From positions 14,645,001 to 14,705,000 of the forward strand of contig NC_079885.1 in NCBI RefSeq assembly GCF_029227915.1: DNA of 60,000 bases, read 5' to 3'. Source of the DNA: Hydractinia symbiolongicarpus (lineage: Eukaryota; Cnidaria; Hydrozoa; Anthoathecata; Hydractiniidae). Positions 22,886 to 36,544 of this stretch are shown one piece after another (position 1 is the first letter of the stretch; the number at the start of each line of letters is the position of its first letter). Under the pieces are notes generated by a model. The model was not told the DNA's origin. It did not search any database and worked only from the letters and a program-made list of their open reading frames with translations. The translations under genes were made by a program, and so were the position numbers.

Positions 22886-25625
22886 TCAATGGACTATGAC
22901 GTGCCAAGTCATTTTCCTTGGCGCCATGGCTTTAGCACACTGTTAATTTCGTGCACGGCCCTCTAAAGGCTGTAATATAGCCATTTGCAGCCTATTAAAG
23001 GCCTTACACGTAAATCACGTTCTTCCACGTCCCCAGCAAGGCTACCAATGGTCTAGTGTTCGCAGTCTTAATGGAATATGACGTCCAAAGTCCTTTTCCT
23101 TGACGCCATGGCTATAGAAGACTGTCAACTACGCGCACAGACCTCTAAATGCTGTAATATTGCCTTTTGCAGCCAAATAAAGGCTTAACACGTAAATAAC
23201 GTGGTTTCACCACCCTTCGCGGGATACCATTAGTCTAGTGTTTTCAGTCTCAATGTAATACGACGTCCCAATTCCTTTTCCTTGGCGCTTTAGCGTTAAA
23301 ACACATTTAACTACATGCACGGCCCTTTGAACGCTGTAATATGGCCATTTGCAGCCTAATAAAGGTGTTATACGTAAATAGCGTCGTTCCAGCTGCCTGC
23401 GCAGGTTACCATAGGAGTAGTCCTTCCAGTCTCAATGGACTATGACGTCCCAAGTCCTTTTCCTTGGCGCCATGGCTTTAGAACAATGTTAACTCCGTGC
23501 ACAGCCCTCTAAATGCTGTAACATGGCCTTTTGCAGACTAATAAAGGCTTTAAACGTAAATACTGTCGTTCCAACTGCCTGCGCAGGTTACCATAGGAGT
23601 AGTCCTTCCAGTCTCAATGGACTGTGACGTCCCAAGTCCTTTTCCTTGGCGCCATGGCTATAGAACACTGTTAACTACGTGCACAGCCCTCTAAAGGCAG
23701 TAATATGGCCATTTGGAGCCTAATAAAGGCCTGACACGTAAATCACGTTCTTCCACGTCCCCAACAAAGCTACCAATGGTCTAGTGTTCCCAGTCTTAAT
23801 GGAATAAGACGTCGAAAGTCCTTTTCTTTGACGCCATGGCTATAGAACACTGTCAACTACGCGCACAGTCCTTTAAATGCTGTAATATTGCCTTTTGTAG
23901 CCAAATAAAGGCTTTACACGGAAATAACGTGGTTCCACCACCCTTCGCGGGATACCATTAGTCTAGTCCTTCCAGTCTCAATGGACTATGACGTGCCAAG
24001 TCATTTTCCTTGGCGCCATGGCTTTAGCACACTGTTAATTTCGTGAACGGCCCTCTAAAGGCTGTAATATAGCCATTTGCAGCCTATTAAAGGCCTTACA
24101 CGTAAATCACGTTCTTCCACGTCCCCAGCGTGGCTACCAATGGTCTAGTGTTCGCAGTCCTAATGGAATATGACGTCTAAAGTCCTTTTCCTTGACGCCA
24201 TGGCTATAGAAGACTGTCAACTACGCGCGCAGTCCTTTAAATGCTGTAATATTGCCTTTTGTAGCCAAATAAAGGCCTTACACGTAAACCACGTGCTTCC
24301 ACGCTCCCAACCAGGCTACCATTGGTCTAGTGTTTTCAGTCTCAATGTAATACGACGTCCCAATTCCTTTTCCTTGGCGCTTTAGCGTTAAAACACATTT
24401 AACTACGTGCACGGCCATTTGAACGCTGTAATATGGCCATTTGCAGCCTATTAAAGGCCTTATACGTAAATACTGTCGCTCCACCTGCCTGCGCAATTTA
24501 CCATTGGTCTAGTGTTTTCAGTCTCAATGTAATATGACGTCCCAAGTCATTTTCCTTGGCGCCATGGCTTTAGAACACTTTTAACTCCGTGCACAGCCCT
24601 CTAAAGGCTGTAATATTGCCTTTTGCAGCCAAATAAAGGCTTAACACGTAAATAACGTGGTTCCACCACCCTTCGCGGGATACCATTAGTCTAGTGTTTT
24701 CAGTCTCAATGTAATACGACGTCCCAATTCCTTTTCCTTGACGCTTTAGCGTTAAAACACATTTAACTACGTGCACGGCCCTTTGAACGCTGTAATATGG
24801 CCATTTGCAGCCTAATAAAGGTGTTATACGTAAATAGCGTCGTTCCACCTGCCTGCGCAGGTTACCATAGGAGTAGTCCTTCCAGTCTCAATGGACTATG
24901 ACGTCCCAAGTCCTTTTCCTTGGCGCCATGGCTTTAGAACAATGTTAACTCCGTGCACAGCCCTCTAAATGCTGTAACATGGCCTTTTGCAGACTAATAA
25001 AGGCTTTAAACGTAAATACTGTCGTTCCAACTGCCTGCGCAGGTTACCATAGGAGTAGTCCTTCCAGTCTCAATGGACTTTGACGTCCCAAGTCCTTTTC
25101 CTTGGCGCCATGGCTATAGAACACTGTTAACTACGTGCACAGCCCTCTAAAGGCAGTAATATGGCCATTTGGAGCCTAATAAAGGCCTGACACGTAAATC
25201 ACGTTCTTCCACGTCCCCAGCAAGGCTACCAATGGTCTAGTGTTCCCAGTCTTAATGGAATAAGACGTCGAAAGTCCTTTTCTTTGACGCCATGGCTATA
25301 GAACACTGTCAACTACACGCACAGTCCTTTAAATGCTGTAATATTGCCTTTTGTAGCCAAATAAAGGCTTTACACGGAAATAACGTGGTTCCACCACCCT
25401 TCGCGGGATACCATTAGTCTAGTCCTTCCAGTCTCAATGGACTATGACGTGCCAAGTCATTTTCCTTGGCGCCATGGCTTTAGCACACTGTTAATTTCGT
25501 GCACGGCCCTCTAAAGGCTGTAATATAGCCATTTGCTGCCTATTAAAGGCCTTACACGTAAATCACGTTCTTCCACGTCCCCAGCAAGGCTACCAATGGT
25601 GTAGTGTTCGCAGTCTTAATGGAAT

Positions 25626-27081
25626 ATGACGTCCAAAGTCCTTTTCCTTGACGCCATGGCTATAGAAGACTGTCAACTACGCGCACAGTCCTTTAAATGC
25701 TGTAATATTGCCTTTTGTAGCCAAATAAAGGTCTTACACGTAAACCACGTGCTTCCACGCTCCCAACCAGGCTACCATTGGTCTAGTGTTTTCAGTCTCA
25801 ATGTAATACGACGTCCCAATTCCTTTTCCTTGGCGCTTTGGCGTTAAAACACATTTAACTACGTGCACGGCCCTTTGAACGCTGTAATATGGCCATTTGC
25901 AGCCTATTAAAGGCCTTATACGTAAATACTGTCGCTCCACCTGCCTGCGCAAGTTACCATTGGTCTAGTGTTTTCAGTCTCAATGTAATATGACGTCCCA
26001 AGTCATTTTCCTTGGCGCCATGGCTTTAGAACACTTTTAACTCCGTGCACAGCCCTCTAAAGGCTGTAATATGGCCATTTGCAGTTAAATAAAGGCTTTA
26101 AACGTAAACACTGTCGTTCCAACTGCCTGCGCAGGTTACCATAGGAGTAGTCCTTCCAGTCTCAATGGACTTTGACGTCCCAAGTCCTTTTCCTTGGCGC
26201 CATGGCTATAGAACACTGTCAACTACGTGCACAGCCCTCTAAAGTCAGTAATATGGCCTTTTGCGGCCTAGTAAAGCCTTTACACGAAAATACCGTGATT
26301 CCACCACCCTCCTCGGGATACCATTGGTCTAGTCCTTCCAGTCCCAATGGACTACAACGCCCCAAGTCATTTTCTTTGGCACCTTGGCGTTAGAAGACCG
26401 GCAACTACGCGCACAGTCCTCTAAATGCTGTAACATGGCCTTTTACAGACTAATAAAGGTCTTACACGCAAATCACGTTCTTCCACGCCCCAAGCAAGGT
26501 TACCAATGGTCTAGTGTTCGCAGTCTTAATGGAATATGACGTCCAAAGTCCTTTTCCTTGGCGCTTTAGCGTTAAAACACTTTTTACTACGTGCACAGAC
26601 CTCTAAATGCTGCAATATTGCCTTTTGCAGCCAAATAAAGGCTTAACACGTAAATAACGTGGTTCCACCACCCTTCGCGGGATACCATTAGTTTAGTCCT
26701 TCCAGTCTCAATAGACTATGACGTCCCAAGTCCTTTTCCTTGGCGCCATGGCTTTAGAACAATGTTAACTACGTGCACAGCCCTCTAAATGCTGTAACAT
26801 GGCCTTTTGCAGACTAATAAAGGCTTTAAACGTAAATACTGTCGTTCCAACTGCCTGCGCAGGTTACCATAGGAGAAGTCCTTCCAGTCTCAATGGACTA
26901 CGACGTCCCAAGTCCTTTTCCTTGGCGCCATCGCTATAGAACACTGATAACTACGTGCACAGCCCTCTAAAGGCAGTAATATGGCCATTTGGAGCCTAAT
27001 AAAGGCCTTACACGTAAATCACGTTCTTCCACGTCCCCAGCAAGGCTACCAATGGTCTAGTGTTCGCAGTCTTAATGGAAT
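25626..27081 (+). repeat. Eight-monomer P cassette (T2-T4-T1-T9-T10-T5-T6-T7)
   Basis: 1456 bp. It lacks the final T3 of the fuller cassette at 38001. Its T5 monomer (26536) starts with a T2-like 'gtccaaag' instead of 'gtctcaag'. The T7 monomer has private 'gccatcgctatag' and 'cactgataac'. The copy-2 counterpart (35635-36726) has lost two monomers. Confidence 0.8.
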
Positions 27082-28355
27082 ATGACGTCCAAAGTCCTTT
27101 TCCTTGACGCCATGGCTATAGAAGACTGTCAACTACGCGCACAGTCCTTTAAATGCTGTAATATTGCCTTTTGTAGCCAAATAAAGGCTTTACACGGAAA
27201 TAACGTTCTTCCACGCCCCAAGCAAGGTTACCAATGGTCTAGTGTTCCCAGTCTTAATGGAATATGACGTCTCAAGTCCTTTTCCTTGGCGCTTTAGCGT
27301 TAAAACACTTTTTACTACGTGCACAGACCTCTAAATGCTGTAATATTGCCTTTTGCAGCCAAATAAAGGCTTAACACGTAAATAACGTGGTTCCACCACC
27401 CTTCGCGGGATACCATTAGTCTAGTCCTTCCAGTCTCAATAGACTATGACGTCCCAATTCCTTTTCCTTGACGCTTTAGCGTTAAAACACATTTAACTAC
27501 GTGCACGGCCCTTTGAACGCTGTAATATGGCCATTTGCAGCCTAATAAAGGTGTTATACGTAAATAGCGTCGTTCCACCTGCCTGCGCAGGTTACCATAG
27601 GAGTAGTCCTTCCAGTCTCAATGGACTATGACGTCCCAAGTCCTTTTCCTTGGCGCCATGGCTTTAGAACAATGTTAACTCCGTGCACAGCCCTCTAAAT
27701 GCTGTAACATGGCCTTTTGCAGACTAATAAAGGCTTTAAACGTAAATACTGTCGTTCCAACTGCCTGCGCAGGTTACCATAGGAGTAGTCCTTCCAGTCT
27801 CAATGGACTATGACGTCCCAAGTCCTTTTCCTTGGCGCCATGGCTATAGAACACTGTTAACTACGTGCACAGCCCTCTAAAGGCAGTAATATGGCCATTT
27901 GGAGCCTAATAAAGGCCTGACACGTAAATCACGTTCTTCCACGTCCCCAGCAAGGCTACCAATGGTCTAGTGTTCCCAGTCTTAATGGAATAAGACGTCG
28001 AAAGTCCTTTTCTTTGACGCCATGGCTATAGAACACTGTCAACTACGCGCACAGTCCTTTAAATGCTGTAATATTGCCTTTTGTAGCCAAATAAAGGCTT
28101 TACACGGAAATAACGTGGTTCCACCACCCTTCGCGGGATACCATTAGTCTAGTCCTTCCAGTCTCAATGGACTATGACGTGCCAAGTCATTTTCCCTGGC
28201 GCCATGGCTTTAGCACACTGTTAAATTCGTGCACGGCCCTCTAAAGGCTGTAATATAGCCATTTGCAGCCTATTAAAGGCCTTACACGTAAATCACGTTC
28301 TTCCACGTCCCCAGCAAGGCTACCAATGGTGTAGTGTTCGCAGTCTTAATGGAAT
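27082..28355 (+). repeat. 7-mer higher-order repeat unit (Q), copy 1
   Basis: 1274 bp in the order T2c-T5-T4/T11-T6-T7-T8-T3. The third monomer has a T4 5' half, as in the counterpart at 36727. The T3 monomer has 'ttttccctggcg', shared with 37819 and 43279, and a private 'gttaaattcg'. Confidence 0.85.
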
Positions 28356-29629
28356 ATGACGTCCAAAGTCCTTTTCCTTGACGCCATGGCTATAGAAGAC
28401 TGTCAACTACGCGCACAGTCCTTTAAATGCTGTAATATTGCCTTTTGTAGCCAAATAAAGGTCTTACACGTAAACCACGTGCTTCCACGCTCCCAACCAG
28501 GCTACCATTGGTCTAGTGTTTTCAGTCTCAATGTAATACGACGTCCCAATTCCTTTTCCTTGGCGCTTTGGCGTTAAAACACATTTAACTACGTGCACGG
28601 CCCTTTGAACGCTGTAATATGGCCATTTGCAGCCTATTAAAGGCCTTATACGTAAATACTGTCGCTCCACCTGCCTGCGCAAGTTACCATTGGTCTAGTG
28701 TTTTCAGTCTCAATGTAATATGACGTCCCAAGTCATTTTCCTTGGCGCCATGGCTTTAGAACACTTTTAACTCCGTGCACAGCCCTCTAAAGGCTGTAAT
28801 ATGGCCATTTGCAGTTAAATAAAGGCTTTAAACGTAAACACTGTCGTTCCAACTGCCTGCGCAGGTTACCATAGGAGTAGTCCTTCCAGTCTCAATGGAC
28901 TTTGACGTCCCAAGTCCTTTTCCTTGGCGCCATGGCTATAGAACACTGTCAACTACGTGCACAGCCCTCTAAAGTCAGTAATATGGCCTTTTGCGGCCTA
29001 GTAAAGCCTTTACACGAAAATACCGTGATTCCACCACCCTCCGCGGGATACCATTAGTCTAGTCCTTCCAGTCTCAATAGACTATGACGTCCCAAGTCCT
29101 TTTCCTTGGCGCCATGGCTTTAGAACAATGTTAACTACGTGCACAGCCCTCTAAATGCTGTAACATGGCCTTTTGCAGACTAATAAAGGCTTTAAACGTA
29201 AATACTGTCGTTCCAACTGCCTGCGCAGGTTACCATAGGAGTAGTCCTTCCAGTCTCAATGGACTACGACGTCCCAAGTCCTTTTCCTTGGCGCCATGGC
29301 TATAGAACACTGTTAACTACGTGCACAGCCCTCTAAAGGCAGTAATATGGCCATTTGGAGCCTAATAAAGGCCTTACACGTAAATAACGTGGTTCCACCA
29401 CCCTTCGCGGGATACCATTAGTCTAGTCCTTCCAGTCTCAATGGACTATGACGTGTCAAGTCATTTTCCTTGGCGCCATGGCTTTAGCACACTGTTAATT
29501 TCGTGCACGGCCCTCTAAAGGCTGTAATATAGCCATTTGCAGCCTATTAAAGGCCTTACACGTAAATCACGTTCTTCCACGTCCCCAGCAAGGCTACCAA
29601 TGGTCTAGTGTTCGCAGTCTTAATGGAAT
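28356..29629 (+). repeat. Shortened P cassette (T2-T4-T1-T9/T5-T6-T7/T8-T3)
   Basis: Counterpart of the nine-monomer cassette at 38001 but two monomers shorter. At about 29040-29060 the T9 sequence 'cctccgcgggatacc' runs into the T5 end 'attagtctagtcc', removing T10 and T5. The length falls to 1274 bp by coincidence with the 7-mer. Confidence 0.83.
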
Positions 29630-30902
29630 ATGACGTCCAAAGTCCTTTTCCTTGACGCCATGGCTATAGAAGACTGTCAACTACGCGCACAGTCCTTTAA
29701 ATGCTGTAATATTGCCTTTTGTAGCCAAATAAAGGCTTTACACGGAAATAACGTTCTTCCACGCCCCAAGCAAGGTTACCAATGGTCTAGTGTTCCCAGT
29801 CTTAATGGAATATGACGTCTCAAGTCCTTTTCCTTGGCGCTTTAGCGTTAAAACACTTTTTACTACGTGCACAGACCTCTAAATGCTGTAATATTGCCTT
29901 TTGCAGCCAAATAAAGGCTTAACACGTAAATAACGTGGATCCACCACCCTTCGCGGGATACCATTAGTCTAGTCCTTCCAGTCTCAATAGACTATGACGT
30001 CCCAAATCCTTTTCCTTGGCGCCATGGCTTTAGAACACTTTTAACTCCGTGCACAGCCCTCTAAAGGCTGTAATATGGCCATTTGCAGCCTAATAAAGGT
30101 GTTATACGTAAATAGCGTCGTTCCACCTGCCTGCGCAGGTTACCATAGGAGTAGTCCTTCCAGTCTCAATGGACTATGACGTCCCAAGTCCTTTTCCTTG
30201 GCGCCATGGCTTTAGAACAATGTTAACTCCGTGCACAGCCCTCTAAATGCTGTAACATGGCCTTTTGCAGACTAATAAAGGCTTTAAACGTAAATACTGT
30301 CGTTCCAACTGCCTGCGCAGGTTACCATAGGAGTAGTCCTTCCAGTCTCAATGGACTATGACGTCCCAAGTCCTTTTCCTTGGCGCCATGGCTATAGAAC
30401 ACTGTTAACTACGTGCACAGCCCTCTAAAGGCAGTAATATGGCCATTTGGAGCCTAATAAAGGCCTTACACGTAAATCACGTTCTTCCAAGTCCCCAGCA
30501 AGGCTACCAATGGTCTAGTGTTCCCAGTCTTAATGGAATAAGACGTCGAAAGTCCTTTTCTTTGACGCCATGGCTATAGAACACTGTCAACTACGCGCAC
30601 AGTCCTTTAAATGCTGTAATATTGCCTTTTGTAGCCAAATAAAGGCTTTACACGGAAATAACGTGGTTCCACCACCCTCGCGGGATACCATTAGTCTAGT
30701 CCTTCCAGTCTCAATGGACTATGACGTGTCAAGTCATTTTCCTTGGCGCCATGGCTTTAGCACACTGTTAATTTCGTGCACGGCCCTCTAAAGGCTGTAA
30801 TATAGCCATTTGCAGCATATTAAAGGCCTTACACGTAAATCACGTTCTTCCACGTCCCCAGCAAGGCTACCAATGGTCTAGTGTTCGCAGTCTTAATGGA
30901 AT
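29630..30902 (+). repeat. 7-mer higher-order repeat unit (Q), copy 2
   Basis: 1273 bp: T2c-T5-T1/T11-T6-T7-T8-T3. One base is missing in T8 at about 30678 ('ccaccctcgcggg' against 'ccacccttcgcggg'). It has private 'gtggatccacc' and 'cccaaatcc', and 'ccaagtccccagc', shared with 40367 and 45645. Confidence 0.86.
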
Positions 30903-31266
30903 ATGACGTCCAAAGTCCTTTTCCTTGACGCCATGGCTATAGAAGACTGTCAACTACGCGCACAGTCCTTTAAATGCTGTAATATTGCCTTTTGTAGCCA
31001 AATAAAGGCTTTACACGGAAATCACGTTCTTCCACGCCCAAAGCAAGGTTACCAATGGTCTAGTGTTCCCAGTCTTAATGGAATATGACGTCTCAAGTTC
31101 TTTTCCTTGGCGCTTTAGCGTTAAAACACTTTTTACTACGTGCACAGACCTCTAAATGCTGTAATATTGCCTTTTGCAGCCAAATAAAGGCTTAACACGT
31201 AAATAACGTGGTTCCACCACCCTTCGCGGGATACCATTAGTCTAGTCCTTCCAGTCTCAATAGACT

Positions 31267-31448
31267 ATGACGTCTCAAGTCCTTTTCCTTGGCGCTTTAG
31301 CGTTAAAACACTTTTTACTACGTGCACAGACCTCTAAATGCTGTAATATTGCCTTTTGTAGCCAAATAAAGGCTTTACACGGAAATAACGTGGTTCCACC
31401 ACCCTCCGCGGGATACAATTGGTCTAGTCCTTCCAGTCCCAATGGACT
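31267..31448 (+). repeat. Chimeric junction monomer between large-block copies 1 and 2
   Basis: A T5 5' half ('gtctcaag', 'gctttagcg', 'cactttttactacg') joins the T8/T9 3' half that opens copy 2, within the shared stretch 'aaatgctgtaatattgcc' at about 31336-31358. The T5 part at 31275-31335 matches neither the left edge of copy 1 (20540) nor the right edge of copy 2 (41277), so some sequence was lost or converted at the junction. Confidence 0.82.
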
Positions 31449-32904
31449 ACAACGTCCCAAGTCGTTTTCTTTGGCACCTTGACGTTAGAAGACCGGCAAC
31501 TACGCGCACAGTCCTCTAAATGCTGTAACATGGCCTTTTACAGACTAATAAAGGTCTTACACGCAAATCACGTTCTTCCACGTCCCCAGCAAGGCTACCA
31601 ATGGTCTAGTGTTCGCAGTCTTAATGGAATATGACGTCCAAAGTCCTTTTCCTTGACGCTTTAGCGTTAAAACACTTTTTACTACGTGCACAGACCTCTA
31701 AATGCTGTAATATTGCCTTTTGCAGCCAAATAAAGGCTTAACACGGAAATAACGTGGTTCCACCACCCTTCGAGGGATACCATTAGTCTAGTCCTTCCAG
31801 TCTCAATGGACTATGACGTGCCAAGTCATTTTCCTTGGCGCCATGGCTTTAGCACACTGTTAATTTCGTGCACGGCCCTCTAAAGGCTGTAATATAGCCA
31901 TTTGCAGCCTATTAAAGGCCTTACACGTAAATCACGTTCTTCCACGTTCCCAGCAAGGCTACCAATGGTCTAGTGTTCGCAGTCTTAATGGAATATGACG
32001 TCCAAAGTCCTTTTCCTTGACGCCATGGCTATAGAAGACTGTCAACTACGCGCACAGACCTCTAAATGCTGTAATATTGCCTTTTGCAGCCAAATAAAGG
32101 CTTAACACGTAAATAACGTGGTTCCACCACCCTTCGCGGGATACCATTAGTCTAGTGTTTTCAGTCTCAATGTAATACGACGTCCCAATTCCTTTTCCTT
32201 GGCGCTTTAGCGTTAAAACACATTTAAATACGTGCACGGCCCTTTGAACGCTGTAATATGGCCATTTGCAGCTTAATAAAGGCTTTACACGGAAATAACG
32301 TGGTTCCACCACCCTTCGCGGGATACCATTAGTCTAGTCCTTCCAGTCTCAATGAACTATGACGTGCCAAGTCATTTTCCTTGGCGTCATGGCTTTAGAA
32401 CAATGTTAACTCCGTGCACAGCCCTCTAAATGCTGTAACATGGCCTTTTGCAGACTAATAAAGGCTTTAAACGTAAATACTGTCGTTCCAACTGCCTACG
32501 CAGGTTACCATAGGAGTAGTCCTTCCAGTCTCAATGGACTATGACGTCCCAAGTCCTTTTCCTTGGCGCCATGGCTATAGAACACTGTTAACTACGTGCA
32601 CAGCCCTCTAAAGGCAGTAATATGGCCATTTGGAGCCTAATAAAGGCCTGACACGTAAATCACGTTCTTCCACGTCCCCAGCAAGGCTACCAATGGTCTA
32701 GTGTTCCCAGTCTTAATGAAATAAGAGGTCGAAAGTCCTTTTCTTTGACGCCATGGCTATAGAACACTGTCAACTACGCGCACAGTCCTTTAAATGCTGT
32801 AATATTGCCTTTTGTAGCCAAATAAAGGCTTTACACGGAAATAACGTGGTTCCACCACCCTTCGCGGGATACCATTAGTCTAGTCCTTCCAGTCTCAATG
32901 GACT

Positions 32905-33086
32905 ATGACGTGCCAAGTCATTTTCCTTGGCGCCATGGCTTTAGCACACTGTTAATTTCGTGCACGGCCCTCTAAAGGCTGTAATATAGCCATTTGCAGC
33001 CTATTAAAGGCCTTACACGTAAATCACGTTCTTCCACGTCCCCAGCAAGGCTACCAATGGTCTAGTGTTCGCAGTCTTAATGGAAT
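32905..33086 (+). repeat. Reference monomer, type T3
   Basis: Diagnostic sites are 'gtgccaagtcattttcc', 'gctttagcacactg', 'ttaatttcgtgcacggcc', 'gtaatatagccatttgc', 'cctattaaagg', 'gtccccagcaagg' and the 'tagtgttcgcagtctt' end. A sub-variant starts 'gtgtcaag' (for example at 40731). The left domain has an older form with 'gtaatatggcc', 'gcttattaaagg' and 'gttttttcacgtcccc'. Confidence 0.9.
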
Positions 33087-33268
33087 ATGACGTCCAAAAA
33101 CCTTTTCCTTGACGCCATGGCTATAGAACACTGTCAACTACGTGCACAGCCCTCTAAATGCTGTAATATTGCCTTTTGCAGCCAAATAAAGGCTTAACAC
33201 GTAAATAACGTGGTTCCACCACCCTTCGCGGGATACCATTAGTCTAGTGTTTTCAGTCTCAATGTAAT
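33087..33268 (+). other. Four-monomer deletion site in copy 2
   Basis: Spacing from 21310 to 24170 in copy 1 is 2860 bp, and copy 3 has the same spacing, but copy 2 has only 2133. The missing 727 bp is four monomers, one of which carries the shared 1-bp deletion (728-1). The fusion monomer pairs 'cactgtcaactacgtgcac' of the T8-like monomer with 'ctaaatgctgtaatattgcc' of a later T2/T5 monomer. Confidence 0.85.
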
Positions 33269-36180
33269 ACGACGTCCCAATTCCTTTTCCTTGGCGCTTT
33301 AGCGTTAAAACACATTTAACTACATGCACGGCCCTTTGAACGCTGTAATATGGCCATTTGCAGCCTAATAAAGGTGTTATACGTAAATAGCGTCGTTCCA
33401 GCTGCCTGCGCAGGTTACCATAGGAGTAGTCCTTCCAGTCTCAATGGACTATGACGTCCCAAGTCCTTTTCCTTGGCGCCATGGCTTTAGAACAATGTTA
33501 ACTCCGTGCACAGCCCTCTAAATGCTGTAACATGGCCTTTTGCCGACTAATAAAGGCTTTAAACGTAAATACTGTCGTTCCAACTGCCTGCGCAGGTTAC
33601 CATAGGAGTAGTCCTTCCAGTCTCAATGGACTATGACGTCCCAAGTCCTTTTCCTTGGCGCCATGGCTATAGAACACTGTTAACTACGTGCACAGCCCTC
33701 TAAAGGCAGTAATATGGCCATTTGGAGCCTAATAAAGGCCTGACACGTAAATCACGTTCTTCCACGTCCCCAACAAAGCTACCAATGGTCTAGTGTTCCC
33801 AGTCTTAATGGAATAAGACGTCGAAAGTCCTTTTCTTTGACGCCATGGCTATAGAACACTGTCAACTACGCGCACAGTCCTTTAAATGCTGTAATATTGC
33901 CTTTTGTAGCCAAATAAAGGCTTTACACGGAAATAACGTGGTTCCACCACCCTTCACGGGATACCATTAGTCTAGTCCTTCCAGTCTCAATGGACTATGA
34001 CGTGCCAAGTCATTTTCCTTGGCGCCATGGCTTTAGCACACTGTTAATTTCGTGAACGGCCCTCTAAAGGCTGTAATATAGCCATTTGCAGCCTATTAAA
34101 GGCCTTACACGTAAATCACGTTCTTCCACGTCCCCAGCGTGGCTACCAATGGTCTAGTGTTCGCAGTCCTAATGGAATATGACGTCTAAAGTCCTTTTCC
34201 TTGACGCCATGGCTATAGAAGACTGTCAACTACGCGCGCAGTCCTTTAAATGCTGTAATATTGCCTTTTGTAGCCAAATAAAGGCCTTACACGTAAACCA
34301 CGTGCTTCCACGCTCCCAACCAGGCTACCATTGGTCTAGTGTTTTCAGTCTCAATGTAATACGACGTCCCAATTCCTTTTCCTTGGCGCTTTAGCGTTAA
34401 AACACATTTAACTACGTGCACGGCCCTTTGAACGCTGTAATATGGCCATTTGCAGCCTAGTAAAGGCCTTATACGTAAATACTGTCGCTCCACCTGCCTG
34501 CGCAAATTACCATTGGTCTAGTGTTTTCAGTCTCAATGTAATATGACGTCCCAAGTCATTTTCCTTGGCGCCATGGCTTTAGAACACTTTTAACTCCGTG
34601 CACAGCCCTCTAAAGGCTGTAATATTGCCTTTTGCAGCCAAATAAAGGCTTAACACGTAAATAACGTGGTTCCACCACCCTTCGCGGGATACCATTAGTC
34701 TAGTGTTTTCAGTCTCAATGTAATACGACGTCCCAATTCCTTTTCCTTGACGCTTTAGCGTTAAAACACATTTAACTACGTGCACGGCCCTTTGAACGCT
34801 GTAATATGGCCATTTGCAGCCTAATAAAGGTGTTATACGTAAATAGCGTCGTTCCACCTGCCTGCGCAGGTTACCATAGGAGTAGTCCTTCCAGTCTCAA
34901 TGGACTATGACGTCCCAAGTCCTTTTCCTTGGCGCCATGGCTTTAGAACAATGTTAACTCCGTGCACAGCCCTCTAAATGCTGTAACATGGCCTTTTGCA
35001 GACTAATAAAGGCTTTAAACGTAAATACTGTCGTTCCAACTGCCTGCGCAGGTTACCATAGGAGTAGTCCTTCCAGTCTCAATGGACTTTGACGTCCCAA
35101 GTCCTTTTCCTTGGCGCCATGGCTATAGAACACTGTTAACTACGTGCACAGCCCTCTAAAGGCAGTAATATGGCCATTTGGAGCCTAATAAAGGCCTGAC
35201 ACGTAAATCACGTTCTTCCACGTCCCCAGCAAGGCTACCAATGGTCTAGTGTTCCCAGTCTTAATGGAATAAGACGTCGAAAGTCCTTTTCTTTGACGCC
35301 ATGGCTATAGAACACTGTCAACTACACGCACAGTCCTTTAAATGCTGTAATATTGCCTTTTGTAGCCAAATAAAGGCTTTACACGGAAATAACGTGGTTC
35401 CACCACCCTTCGCGGGATACCATTAGTCTAGTCCTTCCAGTCTCAATGGACTATGACGTGCCAAGTCATTTTCCTTGGCGCCATGGCTTTAGCACACTGT
35501 TAATTTCGTGCACGGCCCTCTAAAGGCTGTAATATAGCCATTTGCAGCCTATTAAAGGCCTTACACGTAAATCACGTTCTTCCACGTCCCCAGCAAGGCT
35601 ACCAATGGTGTAGTGTTCGCAGTCCTAATGGAATATGACGTCCAAAGTCCTTTTCCTTGACGCCATGGCTATAGAAGACTGTCAACTACGCGCACAGTCC
35701 TTTAAATGCTGTAATATTGCCTTTTGTAGCCAAATAAAGGTCTTACACGTAAACCACGTGCTTCCACGCTCCCAACCAGGCTACCATTGGTCTAGTGTTT
35801 TCAGTCTCAATGTAATACGACGTCCCAATTCCTTTTCCTTGGCGCTTTGGCGTTAAAACACATTTAACTACGTGCACGGCCCTTTGAACGCTGTAATATG
35901 GCCATTTGCAGCCTATTAAAGGCCTTATACGTAAATACTGTCGCTCCACCTGCCTGCGCAAGTTACCATTGGTCTAGTGTTTTCAGTCTCAATGTAATAT
36001 GACGTCCCAAGTCATTTTCCTTGGCGCCATGGCTTTAGAACACTTTTAACTCCGTGCACAGCCCTCTAAAGGCTGTAATATGGCCATTTGCAGTTAAATA
36101 AAGGCTTTAAACGTAAACACTGTCGTTCCAACTGCCTGCGCAGGTTACCATAGGAGTAGTCCTTCCAGTCTCAATGGACT

Positions 36181-36544
36181 TTGACGTCCCAAGTCCTTTT
36201 CCTTGGCGCCATGGCTATAGAACACTGTCAACTACGTGCACAGCCCTCTAAAGTCAGTAATATGGCCTTTTGCGGCCTAGTAAAGCCTTTACACGAAAAT
36301 ACCGTGATTCCACCACCCTCCGCGGGATACCATTGGTCTAGTCCTTCCAGTCCCAATGGACTACAACGTCCCAAGTCATTTTCTTTGGCACCTTGGCGTT
36401 AGAAGACCGGCAACTACGCGCACAGTCCTCTAAATGCTGTAACATGGCCTTTTACAGACTAATAAAGGTCTTACACGCAAATCACGTTCTTCCACGCCCC
36501 AAGCAAGGTTACCAATGGTCTAGTGTTCCCAGTCTTAATGGAAT
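36181..36544 (+). repeat. Reference monomer pair, types T9 and T10
   Basis: T9 (first 182 bp) has 'ctctaaagtcagtaatatgg', 'ccttttgcggcctagtaaag' (elsewhere 'cctaataaagcc'), 'cgaaaataccgtgattcc' and 'ccctccgcgggatacc'. T10 starts 'acaacgtccc' and carries 'ttctttggcaccttggcg', 'ttagaagaccggcaac', 'ttttacagactaataaagg' and 'gccccaagcaagg'. The two are nearly always neighbours in this order and behave as a dimer. The same pair occurs at 6459, 10894, 17628, 18538, 26172, 38547, 53548 and near 59555. Confidence 0.85.

Larger units (their letters stand above)
20609..31274 (+). repeat. Large block (about 59 monomers), copy 1
   Basis: Matches 31336-41284 as a tandem neighbour. The offset between copies is 10727 bp at the left edge and becomes 10736, 10009, 9645, 10009 and 10010 as later indels accumulate. 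10738 bp would be exactly 59 monomers. Copy 1 has its own 9-bp deletion (about 21190), a 2-monomer deletion at about 29050 and a 1-bp deletion at 30678. It also has private bases such as 'ggtttcaccac' and 'ggactgtgacg'. The part from about 21015 also matches the third copy at 54569-60000. Confidence 0.87.

Noticed and set aside
30570-30791. Open frame with an unusual C-terminal part
   Set aside because: Produced by the 1-bp deletion at about 30678 in a T8 monomer, which moves the frame. It is not a separate gene.
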